Source: Moritella sp. PE36 (lineage in GTDB: Bacteria; Pseudomonadota; Gammaproteobacteria; Enterobacterales; Moritellaceae). From it: DNA of 64,000 nucleotides. The translations under genes and the position numbers were made by a program. The notes under the pieces were generated by a model, which was not told where the DNA came from, did no database searches, and saw only the letters and a list, made by a program, of their open reading frames with translations. The DNA is taken from NCBI RefSeq assembly GCF_000170855.1, contig NZ_ABCQ01000003.1:1-64000 (forward strand), in the 5' to 3' direction. This document shows, piece after piece, positions 47,490-55,031 of this stretch. Every line of letters starts with the position of its first letter. Positions within the stretch are counted from its first letter, which is position 1.

Positions 47490-48518
47490 ATGCTAAAAAT
47501 TGCCACCTTTAATCTTTTCAATTACATTGAACCACCGTTTGCCTGTTATGATTTTGATCGTATCTATGACGAGCAACAATGGCAGAAAAAGCAGAAGTGG
47601 ATCCGTGATTATCTTGCCGAGCATCAGCCTGATGTCATCGGTTTTCAAGAAGTGTTTAGCCCTGACTCTCTCAAAGCATTAGTCGCTGAATGTGATTATC
47701 CGTATTTTGAAGTCGTTGATAGCGCAGATGTTATCGAAGACTACATTTTTCGCAGTCCAGTAGTGGCAATAGCATCACGTTACCCGATAACAGCTATCGC
47801 AGCAGTCATACCTGATGGCGATCTTGCCGTGAGCATGGGTTTATCATCGGAATACCAATTCAGTCGCAAGCCCCTGCGCGCCAGTATAGAATTACCACAC
47901 CTTGGTACAACCGATTGTTATGTAGTGCACTTTAAATCTAAGCGACCAATGTTAGAAAGTGAAGATAATGAATTAGCCACAACCAAAGCCGTACTAGATG
48001 CTTTTAGCAAACAAATGTGCGGTAGTTGGGGTTCATCAATGCAACGGGGCTCTGAAGCAGCATTATTATTCCAGCAAATGATCCAACGTCGGCTAGCGAC
48101 CAATAATCCGATGATGTTAATGGGTGACTTTAACGATGTATTAGATCATGATCGAGATGGCATACTATCACACCTGACTATGAATACATTACGCTTCAAC
48201 TCAGACCCGCAAGCACAAGACATTGTAAAACAATTTAGTCTGCAAGATAGCTGGCATTTATACCAACACGCAGCAAACGGTGTAGTGGCAAGTAGTACAC
48301 CAGCCCCTCGCCCGGCGACCCATTACTTTTATAATAAAGGTTCGGTATTAGATTACATCTTATTATCGTGTGAGTTTAATGCAGAGTATCAGCGTAGCCT
48401 TTATGAGGTCAGTGATTACCATACTTATGATCGCCACTTGATTAATCCTATCTATGAGCGTGATAGCGAAAGCACCGACCATGCGGTTGTGCAAATCAAT
48501 TTACAATTGAGAAGTTAG
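47490..48518 (+). CDS. Endonuclease/exonuclease/phosphatase-family protein
   Basis: A 342-residue EEP-fold protein. The motifs run in order: KIATFNLFNY at 3-12, IGFQEVF near 50-56 (metal-binding Glu), LMGDFNDVLDHD near 210-221 and STDHAVV near 330-336 (catalytic His). Members cleave nucleic acids or phosphodiesters in lipids and inositides; the substrate cannot be told. The frame is open from 47424 with a TTG, but the ATG at 47490 gives the normal start of the fold. No clear ribosome site. It is divergent from udp and followed by copy 3 of the dispersed repeat. Confidence 0.85.
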   Translation: MLKIATFNLFNYIEPPFACYDFDRIYDEQQWQKKQKWIRDYLAEHQPDVIGFQEVFSPDSLKALVAECDYPYFEVVDSADVIEDYIFRSPVVAIASRYPITAIAAVIPDGDLAVSMGLSSEYQFSRKPLRASIELPHLGTTDCYVVHFKSKRPMLESEDNELATTKAVLDAFSKQMCGSWGSSMQRGSEAALLFQQMIQRRLATNNPMMLMGDFNDVLDHDRDGILSHLTMNTLRFNSDPQAQDIVKQFSLQDSWHLYQHAANGVVASSTPAPRPATHYFYNKGSVLDYILLSCEFNAEYQRSLYEVSDYHTYDRHLINPIYERDSESTDHAVVQINLQLRS

Positions 48519-48535
48519 CGCTTAACGCTTATACC

Positions 48536-48552
48536 GAAGTAACTTGGGTATA
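48536..48552 (-). repeat. Dispersed palindromic repeat, copy 3 (core)
   Basis: The 17-base core TATACCCAAGTTACTTC appears here on the minus strand, shortly after the EEP-family gene. The rest of the longer repeat is not conserved. Confidence 0.5.
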
Positions 48553-48570
48553 CATAAGGCCATTTAATTC

Positions 48571-48593
48571 ATTGTGTAATTAAATTACACAAT
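48571..48593. other. 23-base perfect palindrome
   Basis: ATTGTGTAATT, a central A and AATTACACAAT form an exact palindrome just upstream of the predicted exchanger promoter. It may be an operator or a weak hairpin for the preceding gene; there is no T-run. Confidence 0.55.
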
Positions 48594-48597
48594 CTAC

Positions 48598-48625
48598 TTG
48601 CGTTAGTTCGGTTCTGTCTTATAAT
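48598..48625 (+). promoter_or_regulatory. Predicted promoter of the exchanger gene
   Basis: TTGCGT (48598-48603), 16 bases and TATAAT (48620-48625). Initiation near 48632 would place the whole riboswitch-like leader in the transcript. Confidence 0.5.
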
Positions 48626-48638
48626 GCCCAAATCTATT

Positions 48639-48816
48639 CGAGGGAGTAGTCGCTTCACGCACGTGAAGGAGTACATCAACATAACTGACCCACAGGTCAT
48701 GGTGTATTCAACCTAGTTCGAGGTTAACAACCCGAGACTAAGTTTGATGAGACTTGAACAAGTAAACACCTACTTTCGAGGGCGGGGTGTCGCTTGTTTA
48801 TGTCAAAATGCCCTCG
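48639..48816 (+). ncRNA. Candidate yybP-ykoY manganese riboswitch leader
   Basis: The leader of the cation-exchanger gene carries the landmarks I know from the yybP-ykoY class: a 5' GGGAGTAG (48642-48649), ATCAACATA in the first arm, paired arms such as TGACC/GGTCA and CGAGGTTAACAACCCGAG, and the 3' GATGAGACTTGAAC (48746-48759). This class binds Mn2+ and often controls Mn or Ca/Mn exporters. Near the gene, CGAGGGC (48777-48783) can pair with GCCCTCG (48810-48816) just ahead of the start codon. The same CCCTCG can also pair with CGAGGG at 48639-48644, giving a candidate switch. Infernal with RF00080 would decide. Confidence 0.65.
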
Positions 48817-48828
48817 TACGAGAATCCT

Positions 48829-49851
48829 ATGTCTTTATTATTACCCATCATTGCAGTGTTAGTTGGCTTTATCTTACTAACAGTAAGTGCCGACCGTCTT
48901 ATCTTAGTATCATCAACATTAGCCAAACAGTTTGGTGTTTCAGTCATGTTTATTGGTATGACTGTCATTGCCTTTGGTACTTCATTCCCAGAATTAGTCG
49001 TCAGCGCAATTGCGTCATTTAATGGTGCAGAAGGTCTTGCGGTCGGTAATGCTATCGGCTCTAACATTATCAACTGTGGTTTAGTATTAGCGCTTTGTGC
49101 CCTGTTTATGCCGTTAGTAATTAAAGTACGTTTTATTAAACGTGAATTACCTATTTTAGTATTCGCACTTATTGCAACTATCGCGTTAATGTCAAACGGT
49201 TCAATTACGATGTGGGACAGTCTTATCCTGATCTTATTGCTTGCACTTTACTGCGTATACCTCGCTAAATCATCGTCTGCTGATGATGTTGAGAACGAGC
49301 TAGAGTTTTTGGATGTTAGCCAGAATCGTGCATTAGTTGAAACTATAGCCATGCTGTTCATGTTATTAATCAGCTCACAAATTATGGTTTGGGGCAGTGT
49401 ACAACTTGCTAAAGCGATGGGCGTTAGCGACTTGTTGATTGGTCTAACGATTGTTGCATTTGGTACCAGTTTGCCAGAACTAGCCGCTGCTATCGCGGGT
49501 GTTCGCCGTGGTATGCCTGAAATTGCATTCGCAACTGTGATTGGTTCAAACACCTTTAACCTATTAGGTGTATTAGCATTCCCAGGGTTAATTGGTGATG
49601 GATTACAACTGCCAGCAGAAGTATTAACGCGTGATTTACCAATGTTATCTATTATGACGGCATTCATGGTTATCTCATTCACAATGACTTATTTTGCTGT
49701 GACTAAACGTCGTGCCGCTTTAACACCAGAACAACAAACAGATGAATTAATTGCGGCAGACAGTAAACTAAACTATCGTTTTGGCCGTCTTTCTGGCGCA
49801 ATACTGTTAACTATGTTTATTGGTTATAGCTGGATACTGTTTACATCATAA
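48829..49851 (+). CDS. CaCA-family cation/Na+ (or H+) exchanger, YrbG-like
   Basis: A 340-residue inner-membrane exchanger with about 10 helices and the two alpha-repeats of the calcium/cation antiporter family: GMTVIAFGTSFPELVVSAIA with AIGSNIINCG, and GLTIVAFGTSLPELAAAIAG with VIGSNTFNLLG. The family moves Ca2+, and in some members Mn2+, out of the cell. The ATG at 48829 has GAGAA upstream; the frame is open from 48787 but that part is inside the leader RNA. A Mn-sensing leader would argue for manganese as a physiological substrate; that is an inference. Confidence 0.9.
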   Translation: MSLLLPIIAVLVGFILLTVSADRLILVSSTLAKQFGVSVMFIGMTVIAFGTSFPELVVSAIASFNGAEGLAVGNAIGSNIINCGLVLALCALFMPLVIKVRFIKRELPILVFALIATIALMSNGSITMWDSLILILLLALYCVYLAKSSSADDVENELEFLDVSQNRALVETIAMLFMLLISSQIMVWGSVQLAKAMGVSDLLIGLTIVAFGTSLPELAAAIAGVRRGMPEIAFATVIGSNTFNLLGVLAFPGLIGDGLQLPAEVLTRDLPMLSIMTAFMVISFTMTYFAVTKRRAALTPEQQTDELIAADSKLNYRFGRLSGAILLTMFIGYSWILFTS

Positions 49852-49915
49852 GTTTTACAGCTTAAAACTATCTAACGCATCAGGTATTCGCTTGATGCGT
49901 TACGTACTTTATTAG

Positions 49916-51298
49916 TTATGGTAATAGTAGCGCCTCATCAATTGCCTTAGCCCTGTCACCATATCGACCACTCACACTGACCATCAAAAACAATAAATAT
50001 CCAAACTGTCCCATTATCGCTAACGATAATAACCAGTAATTCGCGGGATTATATAACGTCAGAATCAACGCAAATAAACTAAAAACATGGCTATATAATA
50101 AGTACTGCATTCGCGATTTACTTAATAGTTCGTGCATATTAGGCAACAGTGAGAACGCCTGCATATGAAATCCACATTGACGTTGCAAGTGCAGGTATGC
50201 CAAAAAAGGAATGATCTTGATGATCATCGCCATGATCACACTGATTATCCAACCATAGATAAATACCGCAGCCAATGTCAGCGGTGACCAACCTAAACTG
50301 AATAACAAGCTCTCTGCTCCCGTCATAGTATTCATCATTACGTGCATCACTAAACTAATCGCACAGCAAAGAAATAAGCAGCATAATGCAATAAACCAAC
50401 AGGTTACACTCACATCGTTAATTTTTCGCTTACGTCTGTTTAAACAATGAATCGCCGTTATTGCATATACCATCAAGCCTAACTTTAATAACGCCGTACA
50501 AATAGATTGAATCATTTGCCATGCGGGAATATTAATCAACGCAAGTTGTGTCATCCCCAAAGTCACTAACGTATGTGCCAACAAGATGATGAATAAAAAA
50601 CCAGGCAAGAAACGAGAGCACCACAATGGAAATGCAGGTGCAACATGAAACATAGGTAACACTTGAAAACTAACACCCATAATCACTAAACTGATCCAGC
50701 CAATCAATCCCCAACTGGCATGGTTATCAGTCAGCTTTTTAGTGATATTAAATTGGCTGGCGAATAAATAATCCGCCAAGAGTAAACTGGCAATAATGCC
50801 CACCACCAGCATCGCAACAAAGCCTAATCGCATGGTATTAATTGATACACTGGCCCGACTTCGTTGCCTAATTAGCCATAATATTACACCGATAAAACCG
50901 CCTAAGCCAAGTGTAAACGACACGCCTGAAACAGCGAAAAAGAGAACCTGACTAAGCCCAAACATACTCGCTAAGAATGCCGTGGTTAACGACAGCGTGC
51001 CTAATGACATCGTCACTAATGTTAACGTGGAAATAAGTTTAACATGAGGGATTGACTTGCCAGCCAGTACCGGTAATAACTGTAAAATTGCGCCACACAT
51101 GATCATGGAAATAATACCCAGCACCATAGCATGAGTCAGCGCGAGCGTGGCAGGATGCCAGCGGGTTAACCACAGAGACTCCCCTGCAAAAGCAATAATC
51201 AATGCGCTGATGAATGCAAATACAGGCGCAGCCAAAAAGAACCGCATCGGCACTGAAAATGCCGGTATATTGTCAAAATCCAATCCAGCAAGATTCAT
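49916..51298 (-). CDS. Polytopic membrane protein, NnrS/heme-copper-oxidase-subunit-like
   Basis: A 460-residue inner-membrane protein with about 12 helices and several helix-embedded histidines (WHPATLALTHAMVLG, VLPMFHVAP, SLVMHVMMN), a pattern like NnrS or cytochrome-oxidase-subunit-I-type heme proteins. The assignment is by pattern and context, not by a decisive motif. It is the third gene of an operon: hemerythrin, DUF2249, this. Its ATG overlaps the DUF2249 stop as ATGA, with GGAG upstream. Similar trios are often linked to nitric-oxide response, so a role in NO or oxygen handling at the membrane is likely but unproven. Confidence 0.7.
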   Translation of the reverse strand: MNLAGLDFDNIPAFSVPMRFFLAAPVFAFISALIIAFAGESLWLTRWHPATLALTHAMVLGIISMIMCGAILQLLPVLAGKSIPHVKLISTLTLVTMSLGTLSLTTAFLASMFGLSQVLFFAVSGVSFTLGLGGFIGVILWLIRQRSRASVSINTMRLGFVAMLVVGIIASLLLADYLFASQFNITKKLTDNHASWGLIGWISLVIMGVSFQVLPMFHVAPAFPLWCSRFLPGFLFIILLAHTLVTLGMTQLALINIPAWQMIQSICTALLKLGLMVYAITAIHCLNRRKRKINDVSVTCWFIALCCLFLCCAISLVMHVMMNTMTGAESLLFSLGWSPLTLAAVFIYGWIISVIMAMIIKIIPFLAYLHLQRQCGFHMQAFSLLPNMHELLSKSRMQYLLYSHVFSLFALILTLYNPANYWLLSLAIMGQFGYLLFLMVSVSGRYGDRAKAIDEALLLP

Positions 51299-51645
51299 GC
51301 TAACTCCATCTCAGAAAATGAGGCTAATGCCGACTCATCGGTTTTAAAAGCAACCTTGATGACAACCGCTAGATCTTCACAACTGCCGTTGCTACGTGCA
51401 TGTTTACTGCTTTGGCTATCACGTAATGCCGTCGAATCATTCAAGCTATACTCAACATCGACTCTATAGACAAAACCTAATTCGGTTAATTTAGGGTATA
51501 ACGGCACGGGATTTTTACGGTGATAAATAACCAGACACTGGCCAGGGGATAGTGCCGCTAACGCCAGCAAAATTTGACGCATCGGCTCCGGAGCGGGTAA
51601 TTCGCTTACATCAAGATCGATTGCTTGCAAGTAATTCGTCTCCAT
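51295..51645 (-). CDS. DUF2249 (TusA/SirA-like fold) protein
   Basis: A 116-residue protein with a DUF2249 domain: LDVSELPAPEPMRQILLALA near 11-30 and GQCLVIYHRKNPVPLYPKL, ending in a FVYRVDVEY strand. The domain is a small SirA/TusA-like fold found beside hemerythrins and denitrification genes; its activity is not known. The ATG at 51645 follows an in-frame TTG; the preceding hemerythrin stop is 4 bases away, so translation is probably coupled. Confidence 0.8.
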   Translation of the reverse strand: METNYLQAIDLDVSELPAPEPMRQILLALAALSPGQCLVIYHRKNPVPLYPKLTELGFVYRVDVEYSLNDSTALRDSQSSKHARSNGSCEDLAVVIKVAFKTDESALASFSEMELA

Positions 51646-51648
51646 CAA

Positions 51649-52080
51649 CTAGTATGCTTTGACTTGCTGTAACACTGCAGCTGCATCCGGAAGGTGAGCT
51701 TGCGTCATTGGATATAACATCTGCTCTTCTTTCATGTTGTGTTGCTGCATTAAGATCATTAACGTTTCAGATAACCCTAAGAATTGATCTTTATTCTGCG
51801 CAGACAATGCCTGCGTCATCTCAGCGACCAATTGACGCATTTGAGCATGTTCAGCACGCATAACTTGCGTTGGTCCCATCGTCATACCCGTCGCCTGTTC
51901 AAATGCTGGGAATAAAATCGTTTCTTCTTGCTGTAAATGGCATTCAAGATCGGTTGTAAATACAGACCATTGGCTATCTGCTTGTATCCAATTGCTTGCC
52001 GATACAGCCGACTCAGTGGCAATAAAAGAATCATCACAATGGCGATGCTGTGCGGTCATAAAAGTAGGAATAGTATCCAT
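51649..52080 (-). CDS. Hemerythrin (HHE) domain protein
   Basis: A 143-residue four-helix hemerythrin-like protein. Potential di-iron ligands are H12 and H14 (TAQHRHCDD), H48 and E52-E53 (CHLQQEETILFPAF), a His in RAEHAQMRQ and H plus Glu in QQHNMKEEQMLYP. The spacing HxxxE and HNMKEEQ is that of bacterial hemerythrin/YtfE-related proteins, which bind O2 or NO or repair iron-sulfur clusters. It starts with GAGGTACTT before the ATG and is the first gene of the operon hemerythrin-DUF2249-membrane protein. Confidence 0.85.
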   Translation of the reverse strand: MDTIPTFMTAQHRHCDDSFIATESAVSASNWIQADSQWSVFTTDLECHLQQEETILFPAFEQATGMTMGPTQVMRAEHAQMRQLVAEMTQALSAQNKDQFLGLSETLMILMQQHNMKEEQMLYPMTQAHLPDAAAVLQQVKAY

Positions 52081-52102
52081 AAGTACCTCAAAATAACAAA
52101 TT

Positions 52103-52131
52103 GTAATAATATTACGATCATATTACGGATC
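52103..52131. promoter_or_regulatory. Repeated motif upstream of the hemerythrin operon
   Basis: GTAATAATATTAC at 52103-52115 is a perfect palindrome. ATATTACGATC at 52109-52119 is followed directly by ATATTACGGATC. This is a plausible operator about 25-50 bases before the hemerythrin start, but I cannot match it to NsrR, FNR or NorR. Confidence 0.35.
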
Positions 52132-52266
52132 CCCTACTTGCTTGTAATTGATATATGTCTATTCCAAGAATAACTTTATTTTGCAACAAAGCATCACAGC
52201 GAGACTTGGCAATGTCATTTTTATCCAGCACAATAACGCTTAATAGAAATACAGCAGGTAAAAGAG

Positions 52267-53100
52267 ATGGACGACTGGTTTATCGTTAACAGTAATGCAC
52301 TGCGTCTTGGTGCTTTTATTGGTTTGTTTATATTATTAGCCGTATGGGAACACTATCAACCCAAACGACCGCTAACCGTTGCAAAAATCCAGCGTTGGGG
52401 CAATAACATCGCAATGGTGATGCTTAATAATCTCACGCTAAAATTGCTAATGCCGTTTGTTGCTATCGATGCAGCCCTGTATGCACAGCAACAGCAATGG
52501 GGGTTCGTAGCCCTAATGGCTGGAACGGAACTAATGCTAGAATCGGACCTAATAAGAAGTACGCTAATCGTGGTCTTGTCTATCATGTTGCTTGATGCTG
52601 CTATTTATTTTCAGCACCGAATATTCCATAAAATTCCAGTACTGTGGCGTTTACACCGGATGCACCACAGCGATCTTGATATAGACCTAACCACAGCAAT
52701 CCGTTTTCATCCCATTGAGATTGTATTGTCTATGCTGATCAAAATTGCGGTCATTATCGCATTGGGGGTGCCAGTGATAGCCGTGGTGTTATTTGAAATG
52801 TTATTGAATCTGACCGCGATGTTTAATCACAGCAACATCAGATTACCAAGTAAAGTAGATCATTATCTTCGCTACTGTTTAGTTACGCCTGATATGCACC
52901 GCGTGCATCACTCGATCAATGGCCGTGAAACCAATCATAATTTCGGCTTCTGCTTACCTTGGTGGGATCGTTTATTTGGTAGTTACCAAGCGCAACCAGC
53001 ATTAGGTCATCAAAAAATGCAGATTGGTTTACCTTATTTTCGTGATACCAAAGAATGCCAGGTGCAGCGAATGCTTACCCAACCATTCAGAGATAAGTAA
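52267..53100 (+). CDS. Sterol desaturase/fatty acid hydroxylase superfamily protein
   Basis: A 277-residue integral-membrane di-iron protein. The histidine boxes are H117-RIF-H121, H130-RM-HH134 and H211-RV-HH215, with an additional H188, the pattern of the superfamily that includes sterol C-5 desaturase, alkylglycerol monooxygenase and carotenoid hydroxylase. The substrate is unknown. Gram-negative members of this length hydroxylate or desaturate lipids. AGGTAAAAGAG leads into the ATG. It is divergent from the hemerythrin operon and convergent with the arginine kinase. Confidence 0.87.
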   Translation: MDDWFIVNSNALRLGAFIGLFILLAVWEHYQPKRPLTVAKIQRWGNNIAMVMLNNLTLKLLMPFVAIDAALYAQQQQWGFVALMAGTELMLESDLIRSTLIVVLSIMLLDAAIYFQHRIFHKIPVLWRLHRMHHSDLDIDLTTAIRFHPIEIVLSMLIKIAVIIALGVPVIAVVLFEMLLNLTAMFNHSNIRLPSKVDHYLRYCLVTPDMHRVHHSINGRETNHNFGFCLPWWDRLFGSYQAQPALGHQKMQIGLPYFRDTKECQVQRMLTQPFRDK

Positions 53101-53180
53101 CTCGCCATAAAAACAACGTTAAAACGCCACTACTTATGCATTTCTGAAGGCTGGATGTAGAGATAATGTTATTGCTTATT

Positions 53181-54218
53181 TTAAGCGTGTTCGAGCAATT
53201 GTTCCTTGGCGATTAATGCAACCACCCCTTGATATAAATCTTGTACACATTCGACTTCAGTAACCCCTAAACGACGGCGGTTACTGATGTCATAAACATG
53301 CCCCTCACTTTCAGAGTGTTCACCGTGGATGCCGCGGATCTGTAAATGATGCGCTTCGGTAATGGCTTTAAATTTAGCCATGTTGTTACCTAAGCAGGGC
53401 AGTTTAATATGCACACTGGCTCGCATAGCCGTTCCCAGATTTGTCGGGCAACTACTTATGTAGCCGAGGTGCTCAGTAAACGCAAAATCTAAATGCTGCT
53501 CAAGCTCAGCCAGTGCAGTCGTCAGACGTACAAACACCTGCTGAATATTACCGCCAGCTTGCATCGAAATAATACGCAATTGGTCTTCTTCATTCACCCA
53601 GACTAAAAAGGTCTTGTCATCATTATGATAAATACCACGTCCGGCAGGCCAGTCACGGTTTAATCCCGCAGCTTCAAAAAAACGATCGCCCGCTTTAAAC
53701 AAGAAGTGATCATTAACCAGTTGTGTTTTCACCGTTTCAGGAATGTCAGATAAGGTATAATAATTACCCAATAATTCACCTGACATGTTTGCCAATGCGG
53801 CAGCTGCACGTGTTTCAACTTCATTGCGTTGTGATTTAGTTATCGCGGGCCCGAGTGGCATATCAGCAAGGTTTCGCCCTACCCTAATACGTGTAGATAC
53901 TATGTACTTATTAGTCGGATCAGGATCATTCGCATCTATATCAGCAGGGTTTAAATTAGTAGTGTGTAAGGTATTTTCGTCAAAACCATGATATTGACTA
54001 ATAATTGGATTGAACAAGGGCGCGAAACTTTGGTATGACTCAGTGTCACCAGCATAGACTCCAATACCGCTATCAGGATTTATTAACCCTGAATTAATCA
54101 CATCGTGTAATGTAAAACCATTTTTAGTCACTACATCCTGCAATTGAGTGAACAAATCAGGGGTTAGATGTTTTGCCATAAGTGATTCATGTTTGTCGGT
54201 AAAGTCTGGGTATTTCAT
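53181..54218 (-). CDS. Arginine kinase (ATP:guanido phosphotransferase)
   Basis: A full-length phosphagen kinase of 345 residues (animal arginine kinases about 357), with both the all-alpha N-terminal and the catalytic C-terminal domain. The active-site signature CPTNLGT carries the conserved cysteine at C257. ATP-site arginines appear in STRIRVGRN, and the catalytic glutamate lies in FLVWVNEEDQLR. The N-terminal GVYAGDTESY resembles the guanidino-specificity loop region. It would buffer ATP through phospho-L-arginine. The start is the ATG at 54218 with AGGA upstream; an open extension to 54260 lacks a site. Unlike McsB-type proteins it retains the N-terminal domain. It stands alone. Confidence 0.93.
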   Translation of the reverse strand: MKYPDFTDKHESLMAKHLTPDLFTQLQDVVTKNGFTLHDVINSGLINPDSGIGVYAGDTESYQSFAPLFNPIISQYHGFDENTLHTTNLNPADIDANDPDPTNKYIVSTRIRVGRNLADMPLGPAITKSQRNEVETRAAAALANMSGELLGNYYTLSDIPETVKTQLVNDHFLFKAGDRFFEAAGLNRDWPAGRGIYHNDDKTFLVWVNEEDQLRIISMQAGGNIQQVFVRLTTALAELEQHLDFAFTEHLGYISSCPTNLGTAMRASVHIKLPCLGNNMAKFKAITEAHHLQIRGIHGEHSESEGHVYDISNRRRLGVTEVECVQDLYQGVVALIAKEQLLEHA

Positions 54219-54499
54219 AGCGTCCTGCTCGTTAACGGTGTAATAAGTAAATATTGGCATAGTTTGGGGATGACTATAAAATACAACTAAATACGGCTGA
54301 ATACCATGGTCAATAAAAGTGCATTTCGATAATGAGAGATAGAAACTAAGAACCTAAAATAGTTTATTTCTTTGTCGTTCAATCAAACCACTATTGACTA
54401 AAATAGCAACAATGCAATCCATGACTAAAATCGATTATTTTCAAGGTTATGTTATTCTGGCTAATAATAAATATTAAGCACTAACAAGGTATCATTTCA

Positions 54500-54907
54500 G
54501 TGACTCAAGCTAACATTATTTCTACAACACCAATCATGTCTAATGATGATGCCCGTAAACTCAGCCGTAAAGTTACTGCTGATATTGCCACTAAACAGCT
54601 CGATGAAATATTTAGCGACAATAACGTGTCTCTAGATATACAGATCGCGGTAACAGAATACCAAGGCATGGAGCCAGGCGCGTACTTGGAAATATTAACA
54701 GCCCATCTACGCCCGAGTTATTTACGCGTGATTACTGAATCACTGCAAACACAAAATTTAACGGCGCTAGATGCTAATAGCCATTACTTGAAACTCAGTA
54801 AAACTCATAAAAACATGCTTGAAGCCCTTAAACAACAAGACAAATATAAGCAACTCAATGATAGCCAACTGATTGAAATGGCATTACTCGCGTTACTAAA
54901 AGGTTAA
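54500..54907 (+). CDS. Protein of unknown function
   Basis: A 135-residue soluble, mostly helical protein with no signal peptide. The start is GTG at 54500 with AAGGT upstream. Its C terminus (NDSQLIEMALLALLKG) is amphipathic. It is divergent from the arginine kinase, 281 bases away, so the two could share regulation, but nothing in the sequence shows that. I do not recognise the family. Confidence 0.65.
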   Translation: MTQANIISTTPIMSNDDARKLSRKVTADIATKQLDEIFSDNNVSLDIQIAVTEYQGMEPGAYLEILTAHLRPSYLRVITESLQTQNLTALDANSHYLKLSKTHKNMLEALKQQDKYKQLNDSQLIEMALLALLKG

Positions 54908-54927
54908 GAGGTTAACGCCCTACAACC

Positions 54928-54966
54928 AAAAAGCCCTGCTCAGTTAAAATTAACTAATACAGGGCT
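54928..54966 (-). terminator. Terminator of the PKD lipoprotein gene
   Basis: AGCCCTG and CAGGGCT (54932-54938, 54960-54966), with an inner AGTTAA/TTAACT pair, form a hairpin followed by TTTTT on the minus strand. It may also slow readthrough from the left. Confidence 0.7.
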
Positions 54967-55031
54967 AAATACTTCATTTTATATTAACGTTGATGCATTT
55001 TTATTACACCAATTTTTATAACGAGATGTGT

